Shown piece after piece: positions 35,970-46,780 of a stretch of DNA of 64,000 nt (position 1 is the stretch's first letter; the number at the start of each line of letters is the position of its first letter). The position numbers and the translations under genes are program-made. Origin of the DNA: Ancistrus triradiatus (Eukaryota > Chordata > Actinopteri > Siluriformes > Loricariidae). The stretch is from NCBI GenBank assembly GCA_025084515.1, contig JAJAGP010000966.1, forward strand, positions 62,001 to 126,000, read 5' to 3'. Below the pieces are notes generated by a model. The model saw nothing but the letters and a program-made list of their open reading frames with translations, had not been told where the DNA came from and ran no database searches.

Positions 35970-38900
35970 GGGGAGAGGTTTCAAACCCCATCTTGTATCA
36001 ACTATAATCTCAGCATTTCATTTTATTAGTGTTTTAGTTTTTATGCAATATTTACTGTTTGTTTTAGAAATAAATGTTCAGTTCATGGCTGTAGCCATGA
36101 CTTGAATATTGGGAGCTTAGTTTTTTTTGTTTGTTTGTTTGTTTTACAATAATGACTAATAGTGGCAGTGAAAATGAGTAAAGTATAGTCTTAACCATAA
36201 TCATATAAACAGAAATCTATGCATTGCGATATTAAAAGAAGTCCAGATAGTGACCAAGGTTTCGGAAATGGTTGTTTGTATTTACTTAAAAGTACACATA
36301 GGTGGCACTAGCGTGAATATGACAAAATATCAGTAAGCTAGTGACAAGACAGAATGTTGTTAAATATGTGGAGGTCAACGGGAGTGTGTACATTAGGATT
36401 AGACTTTTAGACTCTTTCTGTCTATTTGGTTACAAGACAAAATAACGTAAAGACCTAAACGTGACCGTTGTTGGTCGTTGTGTGATTTTGTGGCTAATTG
36501 ACTTCCCAGGTAACTTAGCAACGATAGCTAAAGGTAACGACGGTTGATTTTTTGAAAACTCGGAAATCGTCCCATTTTCACAAAAAATGTTTCATTCCAC
36601 TTTATACCACTTCGGACACCTTTTAAAAATATTTTTTATTTCCACAATTACAGTTCGAGCAGAAATGACATACACACGTCTGTCAGGCCCGGACACGATA
36701 TGCTGTTGGTACGGTGTTACAACGTAAGGGTTGCCAGATCCCGCGGGACATACAATCACCCAGCCACAAAGAAGCGTATTGGCCAAAATCGGTTAGAGTA
36801 AATGGACCTGGCAACCCTTTGCTCGAAGCTAATGCCTTGAACACGTTTATTTCGCTATATTTTACATCAGTAAAAACAGCTTCTGTTATATAAATAATCT
36901 GCACTAAACTCAGTTTTTTAGAGCAGCATGCTATGGATTTGTTTGGTATTATATAGGAAGATTTGTATAGTGTTCTTTTGAACGCAGTGTTGTTGACATT
37001 GAACGTGAGTGGAAAAATCACTTTCGTACACGTTCGCAAATCCTGAGAATACAAAAAGATTTATTATCACTACCACGGTCTATAGGTGAGATAGATTAAG
37101 TGCTAATGAGCCTCGTAAAGTCCTTGTTAAGTGTGCTGATATGATCTTAGGTTTCCACCGGCTCGAGACGTTGTGCCACAGATACAGTCTTTTACCATTT
37201 CCTGGTTGTTGTGCATTAATTCCTTATTTCAAACAGTCCTAAATCTATATAATTTGTTATTCTGATTAAATGACAGTTCAAAATAAAAGAATTACAAGCA
37301 CGGAAAGCAGGCAGACGTATTTTATTCTGTCTTGTTTATAAAATGTAATAACACAAAAAGCTTGTGTCAGTGAAAAATGGAAAAAGAGAAAAAGGAATAG
37401 AGGTGGGATGACCTATTTATTCTCCTGATGAATGAGGTCGTTCAGAGCAGCTCCTGTCACCCGTTAGATCGCTTGTTCTTCACTGTTTTTGTGTGAGTCA
37501 GGAATTTAATAAATCACACATAAAAAAATGAAGCAATCACTAGGGTTTTACTGTAATAGGTGATAAGGTTAGGTAGATAAGGTTTGAGCAAAAAGTCTGA
37601 CAGATAAAACTCCCATTAAGCTAGCACACTGACAGTCTAAATCGTTACAAGGCCCAGCATGATCTGTGTAACACATTTTTATCCAGGACCGCTTCAGTAC
37701 TGTGCAAAAGTCTTAGGCCACCATTAGATTTGTTGTTTTAGCAATGCTATAATGACCATATATAACATATATAGCTTTTTTTGGATTCGTCACTCCATAA
37801 TCCTCTTTTCTTAGGCTTTTCATCCTGTTTCCATTCTGTAAAAAGTGGGTTCCTGGTTGCTATCCTTCCAACAGACCATTCTTGCTTCCATCAAGTTTCT
37901 TCAGACTGTAGAACAGTCAACTTGGCATCCCGATGAGGGGACTTCACACTAAATACTCGCCACTGTAGCCTGTCAAAGCTGTTTTTTCCGATTCTTTTAG
38001 CACTACATACAAATGTCCTGCATTTTCTCTTTGTATTCTAATAAAGCCGTTGAGAAATAATTATATATGGTCATTCTATATCTAATGTAATAGTGGCGTA
38101 AGACTTTTGCACTGTACTGTATGTTTATTGTGGATAGAGGGTCCGGTGTGTTAATGATGCTCAGCTGTCTGAGATTGATGGTTCTCTGTCTCTTATGTCA
38201 AGTTGCTTCGGGTCAAAGCGCCAGACAAATGAAGAAATGTAAGTGGTTTGTGCGCTCTTAAAAAGGAGCAGGACTCTTTGTGTGAGAGCTGAGGTGCGTG
38301 TTACGGTTCAAACCAAACATACATGTGCTGCTTTTGACTGAGGCTCAGAGGAATGCTTTGGTAAGAGAGGAGGTATTGTATAATGGGGTCATTTGCTCTC
38401 CTCGTCGTAGTAACTTACTGACTGACTCGAGTGCTGTCTAGAAATTCTTTAGAAGCAGGTTGAATAGTGGAGTTAGATAATAAACTCAATGTTGGTACGC
38501 TTAGACATGTTATAGTTTGATGTTTGGGTTCTATTTTGCGAGATATCGATCAAGTAACATCAGTTTCACATGAATTTAGTAATCTGTACGATGTCTTTTT
38601 TAAGGATTAGACCGGTATCATGGTATATCACAGTATTTTTTGGGAGGGGGTCAATATTTGCAGCTGCTTTCAGGAGTGCATAGAACAACTAACAATAATT
38701 AATCCTGTATATAATGAAGCTTTGATTACTATACGGTTTACTTCTGACAAAATTACACAATATAGGAACTAAAGGACGCTGGCCTGACAGCCAAGACGAT
38801 TCAGTTCCTGTTTTCCTTTTGGTTGGCTGTCATCACTAACCATTTTCGGACCCATGGAGACTTATTTGCACTAAGAATACAGTACTGTAGATGTAAAAAT

Positions 38901-41756
38901 AAAGAAGTACTAATGTACCTAAAGGACTATTATGAGCTGAAGAACTTAAATGAGTGACTTGGACTTGGAAAGCAATGGAACGCCATTCTGGATGAATTAA
39001 TTGGACTCATGAGTAACAGTGTGTCTCGTTCATAAAATCGTGGGTTGCTTGTAACAATAACCTTGAGTGTCAGAGGATAAACAGGAGCGTCCATCCCTCT
39101 ACAGGTAGTGGACATATATCAGGGTGCGAGAGTGACCCATTGTCTCCCTTTCTTGTCTTTCTCTTCAGTAAACACTGAAGATGTGGTCTCGACACGGCTG
39201 TACTTTGTGAACGCCTCCCTGCAGAGAGTGACCTTCTCCAGCTCGGTGGGGGTGTCCCTGCCCTGCCCTGCAGGCGGCGCCCCCCACGCAGTCCTCCGCT
39301 GGTACCTGGCCACCGGCGACGACATCTACGATGTGCCCCACATCCGCCACGTGCACGCCAACGGCACGCTGCAGCTCTACCCCTTCTCCCCGTCCGCCTT
39401 CAACAGCTTTATACACGACAACGACTACTTTTGCACTGCAGAGAACCAGGCAGGCAAGATCCGCAGTCCCAGCATCCATGTTAAAGCAGGTGAGCCTTCA
39501 TCCACCACGGTTTGTTCGTCCATCGATAAAAACCATTATGGCTCATATTGTAAGAACAAATGTAGAACAGATTCCCATTAGGTATCTGAACAGTGTAAAG
39601 AAAGCATAACATTTATGGTAAAGTGTTGGGAGCTGTGGTTGCCTGAATTTTAACATATAAACATTACATTATACTTTCTTGGCAACTGTAAATTTAAGGG
39701 TAAGAAAAACGGAGTCATTTACCATAAATAATACAGTTCTCAAATATAATATAAATACCTCACCAAGTAGGAGTTGTTGAGATTGAATGAAACGTTATAT
39801 GTGTGAATGTAATGATGATTATAAGTGATTATAATATTACAGTGAAAGGCTAGGTTTACTGGGGAAAACTGTACAACTGAAAGGAGGCTCTAGTTACCCC
39901 GTTAGGCCGCCTCTAGCCTGGATACAAGATGAGATCCGGGAAGGGCATGGAGTCATACAGGTTCTGTACGGTATCCTGTAACACCCTCTTAAGTGGCTGA
40001 AGCTGGTGTCCCATAAATGCTTGATTGGTGATAAATCTGGCAACCGGGCAGACCAAGGAAGTTTTGCAATCTGGCGGAGACATTCCTGGCTGAGCATTAT
40101 CCTGCTGATAAATGCCAGTTGGAAGCCCTGGCATGAGAGGCAACACATATGTCCCAGCACGTCGCTGATTTGTTAGTGTCCCTCATATCACTGCTAGGGG
40201 TGACCTGCGGTCGTATGCGATGGCTCCCCAGATCATCGCACCAGCAGTTGGGTCAGCGTGTCACTCCACAGCAAAGGTGCTATTGAAGCGGTATTGAAGG
40301 ATCCCAAACAGAAACTGGATTTGTTGCTGAAGTTGATACGGTTCCTAGCTAGCAGTCCAGGTATTACATTCACAACACCACTGCAAACGGAGGCGACGAT
40401 TGGTTGGCTGCCCATGGGAGGACACGTAACGGGCGCCGTGACAACAAGTTTCCTTCTGCTAAGCTCCTGGAATCGGCCCAGGGCAGAGAGTAGTGAAGTG
40501 AAACTGCCCCCTGTGTCTGGGTGGTGGATAACGAAACCGTGAGAGCTACTTGTGCTTGTCGGTGGATCAAACGATCTTCTCTACTGGTGTTCTTTCTGGG
40601 CCGGGTGCCCCCATAAAACCCCCAACACCTCCTAACAGCTAGGTCAGAACCGCCCAGATGGAGACAATTCAGAAATGACCATCTTGCTTCTCTCAGTCCA
40701 ATAATGATCCACCTCTCAAAGTCTAAGCTGGCCAAGAGGTAGATCACCGAAAAGTAGCCTCTGAGAGCCTTTTAATAGGGGAACCTCTTCTTTTACGCCA
40801 TCTTGTGGCAAGACCCAGTGACTAATCAGACCACACCTGTAATCATTTCCATATCTGCCTGGGACAGAGCTGCAGCAGTCTATCAGTTTTTCAACATAAA
40901 ATCAACACTTTTTTTTTTTCATACTGAACTTAGATGTAAAGCGTGGGGTTTGCAGCCGAACACCTGCTGTAACATCCGAACCTGCTGTCGCCATATTGTT
41001 AACCTATATAACAACGTACGTGCCACATGGGCGTCTCAGCGGCCGGCCTATTGACCTGGCTCCTATAAAACGCAAGCAGACGGCCACGCCATGCCACAGA
41101 CAGTTGGCTGAGTGACTCCTCCATTCGGTGCCAAGGTCACTTCTTGTGAGTAGGAGCCGACTGCCAGTGACAGCCAGGGATGTCCATGTACGCACACACA
41201 CACACACACACACACACACGTATGCCAGCTTGTGCTGAGTCTGTGCCATTGTCCCCACTGTCTCCCAGCCTCCATCTGTCCTCCATGGTTGTTTGCACCC
41301 CCACCACACACACACACACACATACACACTCGTCAGATGAACCTATTGCACATTTCATATATACATATTAAGGCTGTGCTGAAAGATCGATACACCAATA
41401 TAATCGCGATATTTGTTTTCATGATATACTACATGGATTTTCAACTCAAAATATTGTTTGTGTTTTTTGTTTTAAATGGGGTATAAACTACAATCTCCGC
41501 TCCTGTAGATGGCGCAGTGCAGGGTTTTGACTTATCGACTCAGTGTGACGTATGAACTATGTGGAATATCGCAGTTAGGAGTGGGTATTGGAAAGGACTT
41601 CACGATACGACACGCATCCCGATATGTGGGTCATGATACGATTATATCACGATATATTGCGATATTCCACGTTGTTCACTGAAAATATAAAAATAGCTGA
41701 AATACAAGCAACACGGTACTGCGCCATCTACAGGAGCGGATTTTCTATATATATAC

Positions 41757-41798
<42 letters not shown>

Positions 41799-44318
41799 CG
41801 ATATATTGCCGCTCAGCCCAAATGGTATCGAATCGCAGTGTATCATGATATAATCATATTATACCCAATACCCAGCCTTAATCATTGTGCTGGTCATCTT
41901 GGAAATCCAAATCGGCTGAGTGGCACCACGTCGCTTCACGGTTGCCATGGGTACCAGAGGGGAGGGGCAGGGTGTGGTGCCCGGTGTCTCAGGTGGCACT
42001 GGAGAGTCATGACAGTCGACAGCTCCTGGTGTGACACCATCCCCTCCTCCTCCCTCTATTCCCTCCATGCTTTCTCTTTTCTTTCTTTTTTTTTTAAATC
42101 GTACCCGCTCCTCTTCATGCAGATTCTGTACCAATTATACGAGGGGCACCTGCGTGGATAGCTTAACGTTTATAATAATCTCATCACGCTCCCTCCCTCT
42201 TTCTCTCTCGCTCTCTCTCTCTCTCAGTCTCCTCATTCATTAAACAATTACATTACTTAACCTAATACGAAACAGCAACCCAATTTTCGAGCTCTATTTT
42301 GGACTCTCCCTGCAGTGAATCGTTTCAGTCGTCCCGATAGAAAACGTGCTCCTGAAATGCAGAAGGATTCAGAAAGGCCTTATTTAAAGAATATCTTAAA
42401 ATGGCAGGAAGCTTTCTGTTTTGGTTACAGTGTCACTTTTTTGTCGTTGTAAATCTGATCTGATCTAACGCCTGACTGATCCACAGAGTCGATCAGCAAA
42501 GATAATAAACAATAAGAGACTGCAGAGGCCGGAGCGTGGGAAATCTCGATCGATCCTTCCTATTGATTCGAAGCCCTGACCTTAAGACGTGGTGATTTAC
42601 CAATAGGCTGCTTAGGAGTCATTTAGGGTTTTGCGTTTCGCACCCGCTTTAGTACAGGCTTCAGTCAGACAGCAAACCTGGTTCCAGCCACTGAGGGGGG
42701 AGAGCGTTGCCTGGCACGAACCATTATTAATGACCGAGGAAACATGCCTGCAGGCCAGACATTAATTATATCTCGCTTTGGGTTGGGGGGGTTTGTGCCA
42801 ATTCCAAGAATTCGTCTCTGCGGTCTTAAAGCGAGAAGACCTCTCCTTATCCAGGTATGGCACCGCTCGCTTCGCCCAGGCTGTGGGTGAAAACAGCGCC
42901 ACGCAGCCTCCCACCTAGAAACTCGGGAGCAATTAAAACCGGCGCGTAAACCAAGGATGATGAGGAGTAGACAGCAAATTAAATGTCTGAAATGAAAACA
43001 GAATCCCGTACAGGAGGCTGAATTCCTCGCTTGGAAATATCGTCCGCCTTTCCCCAGTTAGTCTGAGTGTAAATTCGGATGATCAGGCACCTCTGTACGG
43101 GCCTTCACAAGGACTTTGTGAAAGCTGCAGAAACTGGGTACTTTATTTAAATGGTACCTTTAGTCCGAGCTAACGTTAAAAACAAACTGAACTTTTTTTT
43201 TATCGTTACTGAATATCAACCATCCATTCAAACAGAATAAATCAGTCCTTTCTCTACATGCCGAAGTCATATCCGCACTCTGATTGGCTAACAGGGGAAA
43301 TACAAGTTCCTGCTCTTCCCCTTCAGGGTCCAGTCAATAAATGAACACGTTTTATATTGAATCGTCTGACGTTACGATTGTAAGTGTGCATGTCTGCAAA
43401 ACCTGCAGTGATTGTTATTATGGTTTGACATTTAATAATAATAACTGGATAGATGTTGGTTATATTCAGGTGACTTTGTGGTGATTCTGATTAAGTTTCA
43501 GAGAAGAAGGGACACAGAATCGTCACCATCGTTTACTTCCAAAAATTACATTACCTTCATTTGACTAAGACTGTAATTACATTTACATTTACATTATTTA
43601 GCAGACACCCTTATCCAGAGCGACTTACAATTGGTACAGTCTTACAGTCCAAGCAATTGTGGGTTAAGGGCCTTGCTCAAGGACCCAACAGTGGCAGCTT
43701 GGCAGAGGTGGGATTTGAACCCTTGACCTTCTGGTCCATAGTTCAGTACCTTAACCACTAGGCTACCACAGTCCCCTATTATTTATAAGTAGATATCACG
43801 TATAACGAATGATAATGAATGCAAAGTGAATTACAAACCCATTGAAGTTTTCCATTTTTTTTTTTTTATTCTCGTACGATGAAAGAAAGTCTTAATCTGG
43901 TCTCAGTCTTGACTCTGACTTGCCTAGTAAAAGTCTTGTTCTTGACTCTGACTCGGCTCTAGTGGTCTGGTTTACAACACTAGGCACCATTTCAGCCCTT
44001 CAGCCCCAACTTGATATTCTGTTTTTAGTTAAGTTTTTAGGCATGAACAAAGCATCAGCTTGGACCTTCATTGAAATCACGATCTAATTAATAATTACTG
44101 CAGCTCAAACGCTGGTTAGATGTGATGTGCGACCTTGATTGACACCCCTGTTGGTCTTTGCCGTTACACAGTGTTCAGGGAGCCATACACGGTCCGTGTG
44201 GCCGACCAGCGTTCCATGCGAGGTAACGTGGCTGTCTTCAAGTGCCTCATTCCTTCAGCCGTGCAGGAGTATGTGAGCGTGGTCTCCTGGGAAAAAGACA
44301 CCGTGGCCATCGTCACAG
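26598..44318 (+). CDS. dscaml1: Down syndrome cell adhesion molecule-like 1, 5' part (first 3 coding exons)
   Basis: Exons 26598-26640, 39169-39489 and 44172-44318 join in consistent phase 1 to 511 nt (170 codons). The gene continues past the window; the family is about 2000 residues. Residues 1-14 begin [10 protein letters not shown], a signal peptide matching DSCAML1. Residues 20-120 are the first Ig domain, with Cys47, Trp59 and Cys103, possible N-glycosylation at Asn29 and Asn79, and the near-invariant [20 protein letters not shown]. Residues 122-170 open the second Ig domain with Cys146 and Trp161; its second Cys lies in a later exon. The product is a type I membrane adhesion protein of neurons (Ig and fibronectin III domains) used in homophilic recognition and wiring. 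I prefer DSCAML1 to DSCAM because of the N-terminus, Ig1 sequence and FXYD neighbours. Confidence 0.93.
27914..27980. repeat. (TC)n microsatellite
   Basis: About 33 TC units with few interruptions, on the edge of GGAGGTGG-type purine sequence. Confidence 0.95.
29287..29410. repeat. (TC)n microsatellite and decayed tail
   Basis: Perfect TC to 29341, then imperfect CTCTCTC blocks to about 29410. Confidence 0.95.
29490..29660. repeat. (TA)n-rich low-complexity DNA
   Basis: TATATA runs, longest at 29540-29597, inside an AT-only stretch. Confidence 0.9.
29797..29848. repeat. (TA)n microsatellite
   Basis: About 25 TA units. Confidence 0.95.
30065..30352 (+). repeat. dispersed SINE/LINE-tail repeat, copy 3
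   Basis: TGAGTCTTGGTCCTCACAAG, GAGTTTTTCCTTGCCACTGT, GCTGCTTTGAGACAATGC and AGCGCTATTCAAATAAAT in order. Confidence 0.8.
30567..30600. repeat. (GT)n microsatellite
   Basis: About 17 GT units. Confidence 0.95.
31781..31980 (-). repeat. tRNA-derived SINE copy
   Basis: Same family as 22224-22426: - strand A box GTGGTAGCCTAGCGG, B box GGTTCAAATCCC, (TAAATG)n tail. A small deletion removes part of the GGGCGTC block near the tail. Confidence 0.88.
32324..32470 (+). mobile_element. DNA-transposon terminal fragment
   Basis: ACAGCCTGGAAAAAATACGA followed by GACCACCTCACATTGAGTG resembles the start of a fish Tc1-like repeat. No opposite end was found. Confidence 0.4.
33274..33324. repeat. (GT)n microsatellite
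   Basis: About 25 GT units running into GA repeats. Confidence 0.95.
34035..34640. repeat. pyrimidine-rich TCTTATCTTGTC satellite-like tract
   Basis: About 600 bp of near-continuous T and C on the + strand, built of variant TTATC, TTGTC and TTCTC words with few purines. A shorter similar tract lies at 32585-32760. Long translated frames here reflect composition only. Confidence 0.85.
34800..35015. repeat. fragment of a CGATAT-rich repeat
   Basis: TTCGATATGG, TTTTCACGATATTC and AATACGATAAAATATCGCCC resemble the inverted-repeat element at 41.4-41.9 kb. Confidence 0.45.
35935..35967. repeat. (GA)n microsatellite
   Basis: About 16 GA units. Confidence 0.95.
36726..36821. mobile_element. short GGTTGCCAG TIR element
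   Basis: AGGGTTGCCAGATCCC at the left, and GGACCTGGCAACCCTT at the right, only 96 bp apart. It is an internally deleted member of the family amplified at 45.1-46.8 kb. Confidence 0.6.
37695..38119 (-). mobile_element. Tc1/mariner-type MITE, inverted copy
   Basis: CAGTACTGTGCAAAAGTC at left, and GACTTTTGCACTGTACTG at right, with TA after the right end. Internal order is the reverse of the copy at 4162-4559. Confidence 0.8.
38755..38905 (+). repeat. CAGTGGTACCTCGG family fragment
   Basis: Matches internal blocks of 53255-54018, such as GGACCCATGGAGA and CACTAAGAATACAGTACTGT. Confidence 0.6.
39169..39489 (+). CDS. dscaml1: dscaml1 coding exon 2 (first Ig domain)
   Basis: 321 nt between CTCTTCAG and GTGAGCC. 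It is much richer in G+C than its surroundings, as expected for a constrained exon. It encodes residues 15-121 with Cys47 and Cys103. Confidence 0.96.
39895..40760 (-). pseudogene. decayed Tc1-family transposase
   Basis: Fragments in changing frames on the - strand, in order: a DNA-binding part containing [17 protein letters not shown] and REDRLI (40530-40747); a middle part with FLFG and a W-G-A-I-A-Y block (40230-40330); then YQQDNAQP and a [11 protein letters not shown] block ending CIQARGG (39897-40115). These are the DDE landmarks of Tc1 transposases. Frame changes and stops show it is dead. Confidence 0.85.
41193..41322. repeat. two (AC)n microsatellites
   Basis: AC runs at about 41193-41219 and 41304-41327, separated by unique sequence. 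Confidence 0.9.
41370..41880. repeat. long inverted-repeat element with CGATAT motifs
   Basis: CTCCTGTAGATGGCGCAGT (about 41500-41518) recurs inverted as ACTGCGCCATCTACAGGAG (about 41719-41737). Flanking TGTGGAATATCGC and GCGATATTCCACG, and AATCGCGATAT and ATATCGCGATAT, are also inverted pairs. A TA microsatellite sits in the right arm. Confidence 0.7.
41743..41796. repeat. (TA)n microsatellite
   Basis: About 25 TA units ending at ATATCGCGATAT. Confidence 0.95.
43579..43775 (-). repeat. tRNA-derived SINE copy
   Basis: Same family as 22224-22426 and 31781-31980, with A box GTGGTAGCCTAGTGG and B box GGTTCAAATCCC on the - strand. Confidence 0.9.
44172..44318 (+). CDS. dscaml1: dscaml1 coding exon 3 (start of second Ig domain)
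   Basis: 147 nt between TTACACAG and GTAGGCG. It encodes V-F-R-E-P-Y to D-T-V-A-I-V-T and ends in phase 1. Cys146 and Trp161 are the first Ig landmarks of domain 2. Confidence 0.93.
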
Positions 44319-44841
44319 GTAGGCGTGCCGTTCCAAACTCTCGTACCCCTTACCTGGTGCTAAGGCTTAATAATAAAGGCAGATAATAATAATTTAATTT
44401 AAGTGAAAGGATGTTTGTGAGTGCTGATGACTTGTGTGTGTGTAGTAAATGCAAAGACTATCATTATGTACCTACCAGAAATACATACAGAATCCTGCAG
44501 TGAGCTCCTTAACACATTTTGCATACTATTACTTTATTATTGAATTATATTATGCGTGTTCGTTCCAGGTACACAAACTGAGAGCTAATTAAAGCTTCAG
44601 CGTCACGTTGCTGATTTTTTTGACTAGCTTTGTGACCTTGTAACCTCGTTAGGGTTTTGGGGGAGCTCTGTTAATCGGCCTTAATTTATTTGGCCTTTTT
44701 AGATGCCTCCCATTTTGTCTGGTAAGAGAAAAGGGAGGGAGAACGGTCCAATTAAACAAAATGGAGTCATAGGAACATGGAGAGAACTCTTACTGCGAAA
44801 TCTGGGGGAATGGACTCATTTCTATCATTTATATATAAATA

Positions 44842-44844
<3 letters not shown>

Positions 44845-44912
<68 letters not shown>
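44845..44912. repeat. (GT)n microsatellite
   Basis: About 34 perfect GT units. Confidence 0.95.
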
Positions 44913-44915
<3 letters not shown>

Positions 44916-44975
44916 ACCAAGTTTATATTACTGGTAAAATATAATTGATATGAAATGAAACCATGTGGAATTTTA

Positions 44976-45017
44976 CACACACACACACACAGACACACAG
45001 ACACACACACACACACA
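44976..45017. repeat. (AC)n microsatellite
   Basis: AC units with AGAC interruptions, 64 bp downstream of a GT array of opposite sense. Confidence 0.9.
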
Positions 45018-45088
45018 GGCACTCGCAGTGTTGGTAAACCTAACTTTATGAGGACTTTCCATGCTGCTTCCGTGCTACATTTAATTCC

Positions 45089-46780
45089 AGGGTTGCCAGA
45101 TCCCACATGAGAAACAAGCCAAAAAGAAGTGAATCGGCTCAAAAGAAGATAGATTTTTGCCAGAGAGTGACCACTTGGTCAGTTAATAAAAAATAATAAC
45201 ATATGTTTTCCTTTTAACTTTAAAGGTTGAACCAAACCAACTTGCAGGAATATTGGAGCGAGAGAAAGACAGGGACAGGAACAATAAACAAATACAATTC
45301 AGAAACAAGCCCCAAAAACCTGCACCTATCAATATTTGTAGGAGATGTTACAGGAAAATAAGAATATAGAATAAGTGGACCTGGCAACCGTGTGTGATTC
45401 TGCTAGAAGATGAAGAACATTCAAATTCGTCATTTCCACAACCAAGCACTGTGTTTGAGTCTCCCTGAAAGTGTGCAGCGGCATGTCATTTCAGGGTTGC
45501 CAGATCCCAGAATAGTATCAGGCAACCAGGTCTATGGAAACAAGCCCAAAAGAAGCTACTTAGCGATACATCTTTTACATTTATAGTGCTTTTTTGCCAG
45601 TGCTGCGTTTAAGTCCAGGGTTGCCAGATCCCATGAGACAAACAAGAACACAGGTTGAAGGAAACGAGCCCAAAAGAAGCAACTGGGCTCAAAAAAGTCC
45701 CAAAACAGGCCACCTACTACAATGTGAGAGAGTGACCACTTGATCAGTTAAAAATAATAATAATAATATAATTTTTTTCTTTTAACGTTAGAGGTAGAAC
45801 AAAACCTCGGGAGGGAGACAGGATCAGGGAGAAAACTCAAATAAGCAACTACACTATAGAAACAATCCCTAAAAAATTTTTGTAAGTGACTTTATAGAAG
45901 AATAAGCTCAAAGTCGCTTCGAAATGAGCAGACTTGGCAGCCATGTTTGATTCTACAAGAAGACGAAGAACATTCAAATTTGTCTTTTCCTCGAACATAG
46001 GCGCGTTTCAGTCTCCCCAAACGTGTGTAGCAGCCATTTTGTTGGTGCTGCATTTTATTCCAGGGTTGCCAGATCTCACGAGAGGACCAAGCAACCAGGA
46101 TTATGGAAACAAGCCCAAACAAAGTCAACTACTGCAATGTTAGAGAGTGACCACTTGATCTGTTAATAAAGTAATAATAATAACATATATTTCCTTTTAA
46201 CTTTAGAGGTAGAACAAAACCAACTGGCAGGAATATTGGAGAGAGAGAGAGAGACAAGATCAGGGAGAAAGAACGGATACACAACTACGCTTTAGAAACA
46301 AGCCCCCCAAAAATCCTGCAACTTCCAATATTTCTAAGAGACGTTATTGAAAAGTAAGCTCGTAGTCGCTTAGAATAGGCGGACCTGGCTAGAAGATGAA
46401 GATGTTCATTTCCCTGAACATACACTGCGTTTGAGTCTCCCCAAATGTGTGTAGCAGCCATTTTGTTGGTGCTGCATTTTATTCCAGGGTTGCCAGATCC
46501 CACTAGTGAAACAAGCAACCAGGTCTATGGAATCAATACCAAACAAAGCGGAAAAAAAGCCCCAAAACAGGCCAACTTCGACACTTTAAGATAAAATAAA
46601 ATAATAATAATGTATATTTTCCATTTCATTTTAGAGGTTGAACAAAACCTCTGGAGAGAGAAAGGGGGTCAGGGAGCAAACCCAAATAAGCAACTACACT
46701 ATAGAAACAAGCCCTAAAAACTTATTTGTAAGCGACTTTATAGAAAATAAGCTCAAAGCCGACCTGGCAACCGTGTTTGA
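45089..46780 (+). repeat. tandem array of GGTTGCCAG...CTGGCAACC elements
   Basis: GGTTGCCAGATC starts at 45091, 45495, 45619, 46064 and 46488: spacings 404, 124, 445 and 424 bp. Each full unit contains a GAGAGAGTGACCACTTG block, AGGGAG, TTTGTAAG and a closing ACCTGGCA. The spacers also repeat (AAGATGAAGA, GTGTAGCAGCCATTTTGTTG), so units were duplicated in tandem. The second unit is truncated. Confidence 0.8.

Larger units (their letters stand above)
26641..39168 (+). other. dscaml1 intron 1 (12.5 kb)
   Basis: The first 900 bp stay relatively CpG-rich and unique. Further in are TC and TA microsatellites, SINE and LINE-tail copies, pyrimidine-rich satellite-like DNA (34.0-34.6 kb), a MITE at 37695-38119 and MITE fragments. 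No additional exon is recognised. Confidence 0.75.
39490..44171 (+). other. dscaml1 intron 2 (4.7 kb)
   Basis: It holds a decayed Tc1 transposase (39895-40760), AC microsatellites, an inverted-repeat element (41370-41880), a unique GC-richer stretch (about 42250-43150) and a SINE (43579-43775). No other exon is seen. Confidence 0.75.

Noticed and set aside
39165..39479. 104-codon - strand frame opposite the Ig exon
   Set aside because: Antisense shadow of dscaml1 coding exon 2, produced by its high G+C content.
44825..45142. H-T-H-T-rich - strand frame and similar frames at GT/CA arrays
   Set aside because: Dinucleotide repeat translation.
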